64,000 nucleotides of DNA from Paludisphaera rhizosphaerae (GTDB taxonomy: Bacteria > Planctomycetota > Planctomycetia > Isosphaerales > Isosphaeraceae). A program made the translations under genes and the position numbers. The first letter of the stretch is position 1. Each line of letters opens with the position of its first letter. The notes beneath the pieces are model-generated. The model saw only the letters and a list, made by a program, of their open reading frames with translations, was not told where the DNA came from and made no database searches. Shown piece by piece: positions 53,869-63,839 of this stretch. The DNA is taken from the NCBI RefSeq assembly GCF_011065895.1, contig NZ_JAALCR010000002.1, positions 124,001 to 188,000 on the forward strand, in the 5' to 3' direction.

Positions 53869-56273
53869 CACCACACCCCCTGCTCGAGGAACCGAGGATT
53901 CTGAGCCCCGGCGACCTGGAGCGACATCGGCCAGTTCAGCCCCGAGAAAAGGATCTGCCGACGAGCTTCCCAGAAGTTCTGGGCGCCGTCCTCCTCCACC
54001 AGGAACTTGACCCGAGGCCTGGGACGGATGCCCGGATCGACCTCCGCTCGCTTTCGAGCCACGGCCTCCAGGTTGCGAACGAACAGATCCTCGTCGCGGC
54101 GAGTCCTCAACGCCTGGTTGGTAATCCGGTAGCCGCCGGGCTGAATCGTGAGGCCGTCCGTCCCGCAGGCGACGACGATCTCGAACGGGATCTCCACAGC
54201 CGTCTCCGGCTTCTCCTCGTCATTAGGGATCAGCGGCTTCATCTCAGGATCCGCGGAAGCCGAAGCTCCCGGCGCTCCCCCAGAACCGGCTCGACCGGAT
54301 TCGGAATCGGCGCCGATCATTAGACCCGGAGAAGGTTGCGAATTCGACGAGCCGAGCCCGATCGGCGAGCCCATTCCCGAGCCGAGGCCGGCGAGGCGCG
54401 GCATCGAAGTAACGCTCCGCGGGGGATTTCCCGAGGCGTTCGCCGGAGGCGTCATTCCACCGGCAGCGTTGCTTCGAGCCGATGAGCCACGGGCTCCTTC
54501 ACTGTTTTCCCCCGTCGCAGGTTGGGCGCTTCCTGCGGGCGGCCCGTTCGACGCTCCCCCGCCCCACATCAGCCCACCCATGGACTGAGGCGATTCCGTA
54601 CCGGAGCCGCCTGCCGGCGCGGGCTGGAGGTTATCGTCGAACGCCCCTGTCGTGGACTTCGGAGCTTCCAGTTGGTTTCCACTGCCCGATCGTCGTGCGA
54701 GCCCTTGCCCGGCCGTCGTGCCTGGACGCCTGGTTGACTCGCCAGCACCGGCGTTGGCAGGGCGACCTCCGTCAGCCCCACGTGCGATCCCACTCGGCGG
54801 AATTCCGGCTCCTTGCAGTCCGCCGGCGTCGCCTCTCCGCTGCAGGTTGAGGATCTCGTCGGCTAGTGTGCCGGGCTCATCGCCGTTCTCGGCAGGCCCT
54901 CGTTCCGAGGGGTTACGGCCCGTCCCATAGGGACCTCGCAGCCAATCGTCGCCCCCGATCGCACCAACGCCTCCACTGCCCGCCGGGCGGGAGCCGCTGC
55001 CTCCTCGAGTCGTTCCGCCGGCACCCATCGGGCCGCCTGGTGGGCCTTCCTGCTGGCCCTCGGCTCCCTGACGGCCGACCGCGCCGAGGCCTGGCCGGGA
55101 GGTCGGCCAGACGAAGTCGCCCGGCGATTCGGTTCCGGCATTCGATCCATTTCCGCCGGAAACGGGTTTGCCCCCTCGTCCTGCGTTGAAGGCCTGGGCG
55201 ATCGTCCGTGCGTCGTCGTTCCCGGGCCAGGAGAGGCCTTCGCCAGAGCCTGGCTTGGCCGTCCCTCCTGACGTCCTTGATCCTGTCGAGCCAGCGGGCG
55301 AGCCCGCGAGACCCGACGAAGGGACGGAGATCGACGGCGAGCCGTCCCAGGTGGCGAGGTCGTCGTAATTCGGGACGTGAATATCGAGATTCTGCTCGAC
55401 CAACTCGTAGCCGAAGGCGATTCCCAGCGGTTCCAGACGAGATCGGATCTCATAATAGGCGCGGACGCCGTCGGGCCGGACGAGGAAGACGAAATAGGGA
55501 ACCACGGGCGAGCCGTCCGGGCTTCCCGCCGTTTTGACCTTCAGCAGCTCTCGAGCGATCGCCACGACGACCGGGCTCGATCGCGGGGTCATGATCCCGG
55601 CGAGGTCCGTCATGTTGAACGTGGGGCCATTCGGCTTGATCGTCACGGCCCCGGACGTGCACTCGATGACGATCGGCCGCTTCCAGGTTCCGTTCTCGCC
55701 CTGGTAGGGAAGAACGGCGTAACTCCCCTCCCCCGGCGCCTTGGCGATCGCCGCTTTGAGGGCGTCGCGCTCCTGGACCAAAACGTCGCGCTGGGCGGCG
55801 AAGGCGTCGACTTCGCGATCCAGCCTGTTCGACTTCTGCTCAAGCTGAGCGATCTGCGTCTTGACGAGCATCTCGCGTCGTCGCCAGCCTTCCGATTCGG
55901 CGGTCGCCTTCTTTCGGGCTGCCTCCAGGCTGGCGGCTTCGCGGTCCAACCGTTGAGCCTCCGCGCGTTCGCGGGCGGTCGCCTCGGAGATCTGTGCCAG
56001 AGCCTTCGGCGTTGGATCTTCGGGGACCGGTTGCGGAGGGGACGGAGCGACGGTCGGCCGAGGCTTCTTGACGACCTTCGGCGGAGGTTGGGGGATTGGG
56101 GCGGGCTCGGCAGCCGGACTCGCATTGACGACCTCGATCGTCTGCGGTTTCCTGGCGTCCAGGAGCGACTGTCTGTGGATCGAGACGACCAGGTGCAGCG
56201 CTCCACCCAGGCTCGCCACAATCAGGGCGAGCATGGCGAGTTCCGCCTGGATCCTTCGCTTGCCGATCGCCAC
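53868..56273 (-). CDS. Single-pass membrane protein with Pro-rich linker, coiled coil, repeated domain and long Gly/Ser-rich spacer
   Basis: 801 residues from a GTG at 56273, with GGAGG upstream. A transmembrane helix (about 11-31) is followed by a Pro-rich region (50-90) and a coiled coil (95-180). Domain copy 1 (about 199-300) contains IVIECTSGAVTIKPNG and FVFLVRPDGVRAYYEIRSRL; copy 2 (about 696-790) contains IVVACGTDGLTIQPGG and VKFLVEEDGAQNFWEARRQI. A low-complexity Gly/Ser/Pro/Ala spacer (about 310-690) lies between them. The same domain type ends the downstream coupled protein. The architecture, TM plus Pro-rich plus coil, recalls TonB/TolA- or MotB-like envelope-spanning proteins, but no such family motif was seen. 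Confidence 0.75.
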   Translation of the reverse strand: MAIGKRRIQAELAMLALIVASLGGALHLVVSIHRQSLLDARKPQTIEVVNASPAAEPAPIPQPPPKVVKKPRPTVAPSPPQPVPEDPTPKALAQISEATARERAEAQRLDREAASLEAARKKATAESEGWRRREMLVKTQIAQLEQKSNRLDREVDAFAAQRDVLVQERDALKAAIAKAPGEGSYAVLPYQGENGTWKRPIVIECTSGAVTIKPNGPTFNMTDLAGIMTPRSSPVVVAIARELLKVKTAGSPDGSPVVPYFVFLVRPDGVRAYYEIRSRLEPLGIAFGYELVEQNLDIHVPNYDDLATWDGSPSISVPSSGLAGSPAGSTGSRTSGGTAKPGSGEGLSWPGNDDARTIAQAFNAGRGGKPVSGGNGSNAGTESPGDFVWPTSRPGLGAVGRQGAEGQQEGPPGGPMGAGGTTRGGSGSRPAGSGGVGAIGGDDWLRGPYGTGRNPSERGPAENGDEPGTLADEILNLQRRGDAGGLQGAGIPPSGIARGADGGRPANAGAGESTRRPGTTAGQGLARRSGSGNQLEAPKSTTGAFDDNLQPAPAGGSGTESPQSMGGLMWGGGASNGPPAGSAQPATGENSEGARGSSARSNAAGGMTPPANASGNPPRSVTSMPRLAGLGSGMGSPIGLGSSNSQPSPGLMIGADSESGRAGSGGAPGASASADPEMKPLIPNDEEKPETAVEIPFEIVVACGTDGLTIQPGGYRITNQALRTRRDEDLFVRNLEAVARKRAEVDPGIRPRPRVKFLVEEDGAQNFWEARRQILFSGLNWPMSLQVAGAQNPRFLEQGVW

Positions 56274-56392
56274 CGCCCCACCTCCGCGTCCTTGCGCTCT
56301 GAGCGCATGGTCCGGATCCAGCGCCTTTTTGCGGCGTAGCTACTAGATCGGATCGGCGGGGCTTGAGCCTTGAATCGGTGAAGCGGACTTGA

Positions 56393-57544
56393 TCAGTCGG
56401 CCGCCGCCAGGATCGCTCTAAGTCGATCCTCGGAAAGCGGTACAGGATTCCCCTTCATGCTGCTGGCACGCTGAGCGCCCGCGATGACGGCGTCCTGATC
56501 GGCCTGTGAAGCGTTCAAACGCAGCGGGGCGATCGCGAGTCTCGCGCAGAGGTCGCGAACCCAGGCGACTCCGTCGTGAACCTCGGCGTTCGGATCGCCG
56601 GTCAGCATCGTCGCGACTTCGCGATAACGTCGCATGGTCTGGTCGCCATCGCCCCGGATCTGCAATTCGGCGATGTTCGCCTCCATCACGAACGGAAGCA
56701 GCCGAGCGCAGATGGCCCCGTGATGGAGCCCGAACATTCCACCCAGAACCCCGGCAAAACCGTGAACGGCGCCGAGCTTTGCGTTTGCCAAGGCGAGACC
56801 TCCCAGCAACGAGGCGACCGCCATGTCCTCCCGCGCTTCCCGGTTCGAGCCGTCTCGAAAGGCGGCTTCCAGTGAACGGGCCGCGCGGGTGATGCCCTCG
56901 CGACAAAGACCATCGGTCATCGGGTTGGCAGCCAGGCTCACGAAGGGCTCGATGAGTTGCGTCAGAGCGTCCATACCCGTGTAAGCGGTGACCTCGGGCG
57001 GGACGGTGAGAGTCAGCGCCGGGTCGACAAGAGCCACGCGCGGGAGCATGTCCGGGCTTCGCAGGCTGACCTTCACGCGATGCTCGGGAACGTCGAGGAC
57101 CGCGTTGCGCGTGACCTCTGAGCCGGTTCCCGCGGTGGTAGGGATGGCGATGAAAGGGAGCGGGGACGCGGTCAGAGGTCGACCTGCTCCCACGACCTCA
57201 AGATGATCGAGCAGGCTGCCGTACTGAGTCGCCATTGCCGCGGCGGCCTTGCCCGCATCGATCACGCTTCCGCCGCCGATGGCGACCACCACGTTGCAGT
57301 CCTCGGCGCGGGCCATGGCGGTCGCCGCCTCCACCGTCTGGAAGCGGGGTTCGCCTTCGACGCGGAACGCGAGGCTGGCGATGTCGAGATCGGCGAGCCG
57401 CGCGCTGAGAACCTCGCCGTATCTCCCCTCTCGTCCGAGAACGAGCAAGGCCTTCGAGCCGAGTTCCTTGATCATCCTCGGGAGTTGCTCGAAGGCTTCC
57501 CAGCCGAAGACAATGCGGCCCGCGGTGGCGAACTCGAAGTTCAT
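56393..57544 (-). CDS. Iron-containing alcohol dehydrogenase
   Basis: 383 residues with the group III ADH fold: VVAIGGGSVIDAGKAAA (nucleotide-binding), AIPTTAGTGSEVT, and the iron-site region with GMDALTQLIEPF, AVHGFAGVLGGMFGLHHGAICARLLP containing His residues. It reversibly oxidises an alcohol with NAD(P); the fold also includes maleylacetate reductases and glycerol dehydrogenases, so the substrate is open. The gene starts inside the stop codon of the upstream ABM monooxygenase gene (ATGA overlap), so both are translated together. Confidence 0.9.
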   Translation of the reverse strand: MNFEFATAGRIVFGWEAFEQLPRMIKELGSKALLVLGREGRYGEVLSARLADLDIASLAFRVEGEPRFQTVEAATAMARAEDCNVVVAIGGGSVIDAGKAAAAMATQYGSLLDHLEVVGAGRPLTASPLPFIAIPTTAGTGSEVTRNAVLDVPEHRVKVSLRSPDMLPRVALVDPALTLTVPPEVTAYTGMDALTQLIEPFVSLAANPMTDGLCREGITRAARSLEAAFRDGSNREAREDMAVASLLGGLALANAKLGAVHGFAGVLGGMFGLHHGAICARLLPFVMEANIAELQIRGDGDQTMRRYREVATMLTGDPNAEVHDGVAWVRDLCARLAIAPLRLNASQADQDAVIAGAQRASSMKGNPVPLSEDRLRAILAAAD

Positions 57545-57846
57545 GATGCGTCGTCGATCGGGTGGATCAGCTCGAATTTCGCCGATGATCGCTGGCCGGA
57601 CTGCATCGCGGCAGCCTTCTCCGCCCAGGCGGCGTAGTGAGTCGTCTCCTTGTGAGCCGCGAAGCCTTCCGGCGTGCGGTAGATCTCATAGAGCGAGAAC
57701 TTCGTCGGGTCGTCATTCTGCTGCAGGACGTCGAAGCGAAGGCAGCCCGGCTCCTGAAGGCTGCCGCGCGAATTCTCGACGCAAGCGGCGCGGAAGGCCT
57801 CGACGCATTCCGGCTTGACCTGGATGTTGGCGATCACCACGAACAT
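57541..57846 (-). CDS. Antibiotic biosynthesis monooxygenase (ABM) domain protein
   Basis: 101 residues from the ATG at 57846, with GGGAGG just upstream; a longer frame adds 51 Arg-rich residues. The ABM dimeric alpha/beta-barrel pattern is clear: FVVIANIQVKPECVEAFRAAC, EPGCLRFDVLQQNDDPTKFSLYEIYRTPEGFAAHKETTHYAAW. Members include quinone/aromatic monooxygenases and LsrG-like AI-2 processing enzymes. Its stop overlaps the start of the iron ADH gene by four bases, suggesting that both act on the same carbonyl or quinone metabolite. Confidence 0.9.
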   Translation of the reverse strand: MFVVIANIQVKPECVEAFRAACVENSRGSLQEPGCLRFDVLQQNDDPTKFSLYEIYRTPEGFAAHKETTHYAAWAEKAAAMQSGQRSSAKFELIHPIDDAS

Positions 57847-57989
57847 GAACGGACCTCCCGGGGGCTCTCGACGATCAAGGCGACATCTTAGGCTGCGGCC
57901 GTCGATCGCTTCAAGCAGAGCACGCTGCAAGTGGGCCGAGATTTGACCTAGACTGGAGTCGGACATCCTCCTCCAGCCCCCGAACCGAC

Positions 57990-60379
57990 ATGCCCGCACC
58001 CCTCCTGCTCACGGCCGCGGCCCTTGCGTTCCTCGCCGAGCCGACGTCGCTGGCCCCCATTTCCGCCCGATCCTTCCACGTCGCTCCCGATCAGCCGGCG
58101 AGGCTCGACTGGAAGCCCATCGGCGATGGCGAGCCGAGCCTGGAATACCTCGTCCGGGACTACACCGGCGCGGAGGAGGCTCGTGGGAAGGCTGCGGTGG
58201 TCGATGGCGTCATTCGGGTCGAGCGATCGTTCCGACAGGGCTATCACGAGGTCGAATTCCCCGCGACCTCCCAGCGATTCGGTGTACTCGCTTTGCCCAA
58301 GGCCGAGGGAGATCCGGATCCCTTCTTCGCCATGGACGCAGCCATGTCGTGGCTCGTTCGCGACGATCAGACCCGCGACGAGTTGATCGCCTTCGCAAGG
58401 GGCGTCGGCCTGAGCATGATTCGCGAACGGATGACCTGGAACGCAATCCAGCCGGCCCCCGACCGCTGGGACTGGGAGGCCGGCTCTCGCTTTGAGCGGC
58501 TTCAGCATTCCTATCACGCCGCCGGCATCCCGTTCTGGAGATGGGCCATGATGCTCCCCGATGGGCTGGGCGAGTCGGCAAATACTCGAAGGATCTCGTC
58601 GCCACGGCGGACGCCTGGCGCACGATCGGCCAACGCTGGAGCCGTTACTGGGGAGGCGTGGAGATCTGGAACGAGCCCGATATCAGCTTCGGCGGTGACA
58701 TGCCCGGCGATCAGTACGCCTCCTACGCCAAGGCCGTCGCCTACGGTCTGCGTCGTGCTGAAACGCCGGCGCCGATCGTCGGCGGCGTGACCGCCCGTTT
58801 CGCGCCGACGTTCCTCGACGACTGCGCATCGGGCGATCTGATTCGACGAATCGACGCGTTCAGCTTCCACGACTACGGACCCGCGATGGCGTTCGAGGAT
58901 CTCATCGCCCAGTATCGCGAATGGCTTCGGACTTCAGGGGTGGCCGACCTCCCGCTCTGGGTGACGGAATGCGGCTGGCCCTGGAATCGTGGTCCGGAGC
59001 GGCCTCCCGTCGACCAGGATCGCGCCAGCGCGGCGCAGATCGCGATGAAGGCCGTTGAGGCCCGTGCTTGCGGCGTCGAGCGATTCTTCACGTTCGTCTA
59101 TCCCTTCTATGAGGAGAACGCCAAGAACTTCAGCGTAATGGACCGCCGCGCGACGCCGCTGCGCTCCATGACGGCCTATGCCCAGACGATGAGGGCGCTC
59201 AAGGGGCTCCGCTACGTAGGGGATCTCCATTGCGACGACTCGCGAATCGCCCGCGCTCGGGTCTTCGGCGACGAGCTTCGCGCGGTCGTAGTTCTTCACT
59301 CAGCGACGCCTGAGGCCGAATTCCGCAAGCGTGGACCGATCCAGCTCGGGGCGATTCCTCGTCGTGTCGAGGGAGCGGACGGCCGTGAGCATGCGGTTCG
59401 AGACGGACGATTCGAGATGGCCGATGGGTTAGCCTTCGTCTGGTTCGACGCTGCTGCGCTAAAAGGGCTCGTGGATAGCAACACTCGCGCAGGAGGTCTG
59501 CATCCCGGCCCTCGATCGTCTAGAGTCGCTCAAGCCGAGCCGATCGTGCTCCGGCTTCGGTTCGATCCGGCGCACGTCACGCCGAGCTCAAGCGGTTACC
59601 ACGTCAAGTCGCCCTCGCGGACGCTGCCGGTGGTCGTTGATGCGATGAACCTTGGGGACTCTGCAGAGTCTCTCGACCTCACGTTGACCGTCGGGTCGAA
59701 ACCGATCGACGGCGTCCGAAAGGCCTCGGTCGGTCCGCGGTCGCAGGCGGAGTCGCGCTGGGAAGTGCCGCTCGCTGGCCGCTTCGCGGATTTTGAGCCC
59801 CTGCAGCTCCAGGTCGCGGCCAGGGGGAGCGGCAGTGTGCGCGATCGTTTGGCGTTCACCCTCCTGGGCGAGCCGAGCTTTGAGGAGGCTGTCGCGCATC
59901 TCAAGACGAGAGAACGTCTGCCGATCGACGATCTGACGCGATGGTCTCCCAACGTCGGCGCAGGCGGCGAGATGAGGATGGAAGTCGCGGAGGGGTCAGG
60001 TTGGCGGCTGGTCACCCGTCATCGACCGAACACCGACCGCTGGGTTTATCCCTTCTTCCGTCTTCCCCCGTCGGTCGACCTCTCCGATGCGAAGGGCCTG
60101 CTCGTCCGCGCCCGCTGCAAATCGAACGCCCAGGTTCGCGTCTTCCTCTGGGAGGGAGAATCCGGCGTGGGTTATATCAACGGCTCGAGCCTGATCCCGG
60201 CGGACGATCGCTGGCACGCAGCTCGCGTCGACTTTCGAGCACTCGAACGCAGCCACGCCAACGCGATCGACCCAAACGGGAAGCTTGATCTGAAGGACGT
60301 GCGCAAGATCAGCATCGGCGTGAACGATCAGGTCGACGCGAATGAGTTGGAAATCGGCGACGTCTTCGTCGTTCGGTGA
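57990..60379 (+). pseudogene. Secreted clan-A glycoside hydrolase, frameshifted near 58530
   Basis: The gene reads in one frame from the ATG at 57990 to about 58530, then in the next frame to the stop at 60379; joined, the product is about 796 residues. It has a signal peptide, a beta-sandwich, then a TIM barrel with WNEPD (Glu codon at 58673) as acid/base and WVTECGW (Glu codon at 58967) as nucleophile, typical of clan GH-A (GH39/GH5-like) enzymes. A C-terminal beta-sandwich follows. At ATCCCGTTC (58527-58535) one missing base restores continuous IPVLEMGHDAPRW. The second frame stays open for 600 codons with intact motifs, so this may be a recent mutation or a sequencing error. Confidence 0.85.
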
Positions 60380-60384
60380 GGGGT

Positions 60385-60771
60385 TCAGGACCGAGCGGCG
60401 TGAACCCGTCCGAGCAACGAGACGAGTGCGTCCTTGCCGACCGGTTTGACCAGATGGTCGGAGAAATCCAGCTCGGACCAGTCCGCATCATCGGGCGCGT
60501 ACCCCGTGACGGCGATCAGCGAGGCCCGTTCCAGGCCCGCATCGCGGAGGCTTCGCGCAACGGCGTAACCGTCGATATCCGGGAGCGAGAGGTCCAGCAA
60601 GACCACGTCCGGGTCGAAACCCGTGGCCGTTTGGATCGCCGAACGACCGTCGTAGGCCACGGCTACTTCGTACCCGTGCATCCGAAGCAGCATGGCCGTG
60701 GTGTCGGCGGTGTCGCGATTGTCCTCGACGATGAGGATTCGGGCGACGCCGGTGGGAGCAATGCTGTCCAT
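60385..60771 (-). CDS. Stand-alone response-regulator receiver domain
   Basis: 128 residues from the ATG at 60771; a longer frame adds 44 Cys/Arg-rich residues without domain character. The receiver fold is complete: LIVEDNRDTAD (acidic pocket), VVLLDLSLPDIDGYA with the phospho-acceptor Asp, VTGYAPDD with Thr, and DHLVKPVGKD with Lys. No output domain follows, so it acts as a CheY/Spo0F-like phospho-relay or as a partner of a hybrid kinase. No kinase gene is adjacent. It is tail to tail with the frameshifted glycoside hydrolase. Confidence 0.92.
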   Translation of the reverse strand: MDSIAPTGVARILIVEDNRDTADTTAMLLRMHGYEVAVAYDGRSAIQTATGFDPDVVLLDLSLPDIDGYAVARSLRDAGLERASLIAVTGYAPDDADWSELDFSDHLVKPVGKDALVSLLGRVHAARS

Positions 60772-61211
60772 GGACGAAACTCCAGCCCATTCGCAGACGA
60801 CGCGGGTGGCTTCTGCATCCCGAGCTTGAATCAATGCAAATTCGGATCCATTGCCTCGCATCGACCTATCCGCGCTGCACCGCGCGTCGATTCTACGCAA
60901 CATGCGAGCAAGGCAATGACGTCACGCAATCAGTGGTCAGGCTTCTTCGCGTTTGGCTGCGATTTGTGGGTCTCTCGCTTCGAGTTCGATTCGTCGAACG
61001 TATCGGGATCTGTGGTCTCCCGCAAGAACGATCGCTCGATGCTCGCCGATTGTTCATCTAGCCATGGGTGTCAGTGATGGGTCGCTTCACAGCGATTGAA
61101 CGGTTCTCGGGGAATGAACTCTGGGAGAGGACGAATACACTCCCGACCCGGAGGACCGCCGATGAAGTTCCGCGGACCGACGGCGAGCGAGACACGATTT
61201 GGGAGGATGCC
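60772..61211. other. Intergenic region, no gene recognised
   Basis: This is a 440-base gap between the divergent receiver gene and the small membrane protein gene. Short frames are present but none has a convincing start, ribosome-binding site and coding character. It presumably contains both promoters. Confidence 0.5.
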
Positions 61212-61484
61212 ATGAAACCCATCTTCGTCCAGGTTAGGAACGGTGAGAAGGACGTCCGCTGGCTGCCTTTGTTCGGCTTCGCCGTTCTGTTGATCGTCGC
61301 AGGAGCGGCGATCTGTGAGGCGCTTGCGTATGTCGTAACTGGCGACGTCGTTGTTGCCGCCGCGATTCTCGGGGCGATCGTCGGGCTCTTCCTGGCAGTC
61401 CGCCAGATCATCGCGACGATCGCCTATCAGCCGATCGTTCTTCCTGAGAGCGAGGACGTCGAGCACGACGTCCTCGCTTCCTGA
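61212..61484 (+). CDS. Small two-helix membrane protein
   Basis: 90 residues from the ATG at 61212, preceded by GGGAGG at five bases; the longer upstream frame lacks this. Two transmembrane helices (about 20-41 and 44-65) and a charged C-terminus with Glu/Asp are visible. I do not recognise a family. It ends 12 bases from the convergent gamma-glutamyltransferase gene. Confidence 0.65.
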   Translation: MKPIFVQVRNGEKDVRWLPLFGFAVLLIVAGAAICEALAYVVTGDVVVAAAILGAIVGLFLAVRQIIATIAYQPIVLPESEDVEHDVLAS

Positions 61485-61495
61485 CGACGCGGCGA

Positions 61496-63265
61496 TCAGT
61501 CGCCCGACGCTTTGACGGTAGCCCGGCGAGTATCCGGAGCGCCGTGGAGCTTGCCACCGGGGACGTCGACGACGATGGAGTTGGCGTCCCCCTGGCGGTC
61601 GGCGAGTCTCCACTTGTGGCCCAGATCCGTCAGGGCTTTGAGTGTCGCCTCCGGCCAGTTGCGGCCCTCGAGCGTCAGCACGTCGGGAAACCACTGGTGA
61701 TGGGTTCGATGCTGGTCGACCGCAGCCTGAGCGTCGAGACCGAATTCCAGGACGCCCAGCACCACCCAGAGCGTGGTGTTGGGAATGGTCCGCCCGCCGG
61801 GAGAGCCGGTGACCAGGTGAACCTTGCCCTCTTTCAGAACGATCGTCGGGCACTGGGAGCTTAGCATCCGTTTGCCGGGGGCGATCTGGTTGGGATAAGT
61901 CCCGATCGCTCCAGCGTCGTCGGTACGACCAGGGCGGAGGTTGAAGTCGCCCATCTCGTTGTTCAGGATGAACCCCGCCCCCTTCACAACGGCCTTTGCG
62001 CCGTAGCTCTCCTCCAGGGTGTACGTCATCGCGACGGCTCCGCCCTCTCCGTCGACCACAGAGAAATGCGTGGTGTGGTTGGGCTCGGTGGCGATGATCG
62101 GAAAGGGCGCGAGATGCGCGCTGGGGGTGGCGTGCGAGTCGTCGATTGTCCGCGCCAACTCGTCGGCGACGGCCTTGGAAGTTAGCTCTGCGACGGAGAC
62201 GTCAACGTAGTCGGGGTCGGCGATCTTCGTCGCCCGGGTGAAGTAGGCGCGTCGCATCGCCTCGGTCACGCGGTGGAGCGTTCGGGGCGATTGCGGGCCG
62301 TCAGCGCGGAGGTCGTAGCGCTCGAGGATGTTGAGCATTTGGCAGAGGACGATCCCACCGGACGCCGCAGGACCCATGCCGTAAACGTCATAGCCGCGGA
62401 ACGTCGTATGGACCGGCGGCCGCTCCTTGGCTCGGTAGTCGGCCAGATCCTTCTTCGAGATCCAACCGCCGCGCTCGGTCATGTACGCAGCGATCAGGTC
62501 GGCCGTCCGTCCACTGTAGAACTCGTCCGGTCCCTCGGCGGCGATCCGTTCGAGCGTCGCGGCGAGGTCGCCCTGGATGAGTCGGTCGCCGCCATGCCAG
62601 GGTTGGCCGTCGGGCTTGCCGAAAGCGGCGATCGATTCAGGGAAGTCGACCATGCGATTCTGAAAAGCCGGCCGACCGGGAACGCTGGCCGGTGCATCCG
62701 GGTTGTGGGGGCGGAGCTGCCCGTTGAGCGCACGAGCCAGTTCGTCGGAAATCTCGAATCCCTCACGAGCCAGCTTCACGGACGGCGCGACGAGGTCGCG
62801 CCAGGGGAGCCGGCCCCATTTCGCGTGCGCTTCGCCCAGTCCACGAACCGTACCAGGGACCCCAGCCGCCCAGGCTCCAGCGCGGTGTCGAGGAAGGAGT
62901 TTGCCCTCGGCGTCGAGATACATCCGAGGCTTGCCCGCGCCCGGCGCTGTCTCGCGGAAGTCGAGCGTGACAATCTGCTTGGACTTAGGGAGGTAGGCGA
63001 CGATGAAGCCGCCGCCGCCGATGTTTCCGGCTTCGGGAAGGGTCACAGCCATCGCGAACGCCGTGGCCACGGCCGCGTCGATCGCGTTGCCGCCCGCCCG
63101 CAGGACGTCCCGGCCGACGTCCGCCGCATTCGACTCCTGCGCCGACACGACGTATTTGCTGAACGTCCCGCCCTGTCCCAGGGCGCAGGTCGGCAGGACC
63201 GTCGCCAGGATCAGGCACAACGCCGCGCGCGCGGCTCCACTTCGACTCGTCACGCAATCTGACAT
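61496..63265 (-). CDS. ggt: Gamma-glutamyltransferase, exported
   Basis: 589 residues with a signal peptide (about 10-30). The precursor has FRETAP (substrate Arg, about 103-108), the large-subunit GNIGGGGF loop, and the autoprocessing site NHTTHFSVVDGEGGAVAMTYTLE, with Thr398 as the future N-terminal nucleophile of the small subunit. GSPGGRTIPNT (about 500) and GAKA nearby complete the oxyanion region. It cleaves gamma-glutamyl bonds, e.g. in glutathione, outside the cytoplasm. The length and Thr-Thr-His-Phe processing motif are normal for the family. No operon partner is clear. Confidence 0.95.
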   Translation of the reverse strand: MSDCVTSRSGAARAALCLILATVLPTCALGQGGTFSKYVVSAQESNAADVGRDVLRAGGNAIDAAVATAFAMAVTLPEAGNIGGGGFIVAYLPKSKQIVTLDFRETAPGAGKPRMYLDAEGKLLPRHRAGAWAAGVPGTVRGLGEAHAKWGRLPWRDLVAPSVKLAREGFEISDELARALNGQLRPHNPDAPASVPGRPAFQNRMVDFPESIAAFGKPDGQPWHGGDRLIQGDLAATLERIAAEGPDEFYSGRTADLIAAYMTERGGWISKKDLADYRAKERPPVHTTFRGYDVYGMGPAASGGIVLCQMLNILERYDLRADGPQSPRTLHRVTEAMRRAYFTRATKIADPDYVDVSVAELTSKAVADELARTIDDSHATPSAHLAPFPIIATEPNHTTHFSVVDGEGGAVAMTYTLEESYGAKAVVKGAGFILNNEMGDFNLRPGRTDDAGAIGTYPNQIAPGKRMLSSQCPTIVLKEGKVHLVTGSPGGRTIPNTTLWVVLGVLEFGLDAQAAVDQHRTHHQWFPDVLTLEGRNWPEATLKALTDLGHKWRLADRQGDANSIVVDVPGGKLHGAPDTRRATVKASGD

Positions 63266-63494
63266 CGGCTCGTCCGTCTCGACCTTTTGGGTGTGATGCG
63301 TCGTCGCCCACGCGATCGGGTCGGGCTGATCGAGCGGGGTCTCTCTGGGGGATGTCGGCTTACTGACTACGCTGAGCGAACCGGACCGCCGACCATAATC
63401 CTGACCTCATCAGAAGCGGCAGCAGCAGTTCGGAGTCAAGCGGTGTGGGCTAAGGGAGCAATCCACGTCAGCCTAACAGTCTTTGTTGACAACG

Positions 63495-63839
63495 TCACTC
63501 GCTCGATCGGCTTCCGCTCGGCATGACCGTTTCGGCCATCTCGAATGAGATGGTACCACCTTTGGGAAAGATCTGGACATCCCTGGCTCGTGACTCGTAT
63601 CCATCGTCGAAGACAATCAAGAATGGAAACGCGCTGATTCGATCCTCTATCTGATCGAGGAGGCTGAACGTCTGGTTGTTGACGATCTCCTCGTATTCCT
63701 CGAACAACCGACGCAGCGATTCGGGCATCTGATCCACATGGACCGTTCCGGAGTAGCACCCTTTCGTGTATTCGACGTCAGCCGTCGCGATCGGATTTCG
63801 ATCCCCGTTAAGGATCGTAACGACTCGATGCGGCATCAT
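63495..63839 (-). CDS. Small protein of unknown function, coupled to the upstream gene
   Basis: 114 residues starting with two consecutive ATG codons; the preceding gene's TGA stop overlaps both (ATGATG). The product is acidic, with a beta-rich first half (RVVTILNGDRNPIATADVEY) and a helical middle (PESLRRLFEEYEEIVNNQ). GGAGG lies about seven bases before the start. No family motif is recognised. Because it is translationally coupled to the partial upstream gene, the pair probably works together. Confidence 0.6.
   Translation of the reverse strand: MMPHRVVTILNGDRNPIATADVEYTKGCYSGTVHVDQMPESLRRLFEEYEEIVNNQTFSLLDQIEDRISAFPFLIVFDDGYESRARDVQIFPKGGTISFEMAETVMPSGSRSSE

Noticed and set aside
60834-61061. 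A 75-residue frame in the gap before the small membrane protein
   Set aside because: It has Cys/Arg-rich composition, no ribosome-binding site and no recognisable domain.
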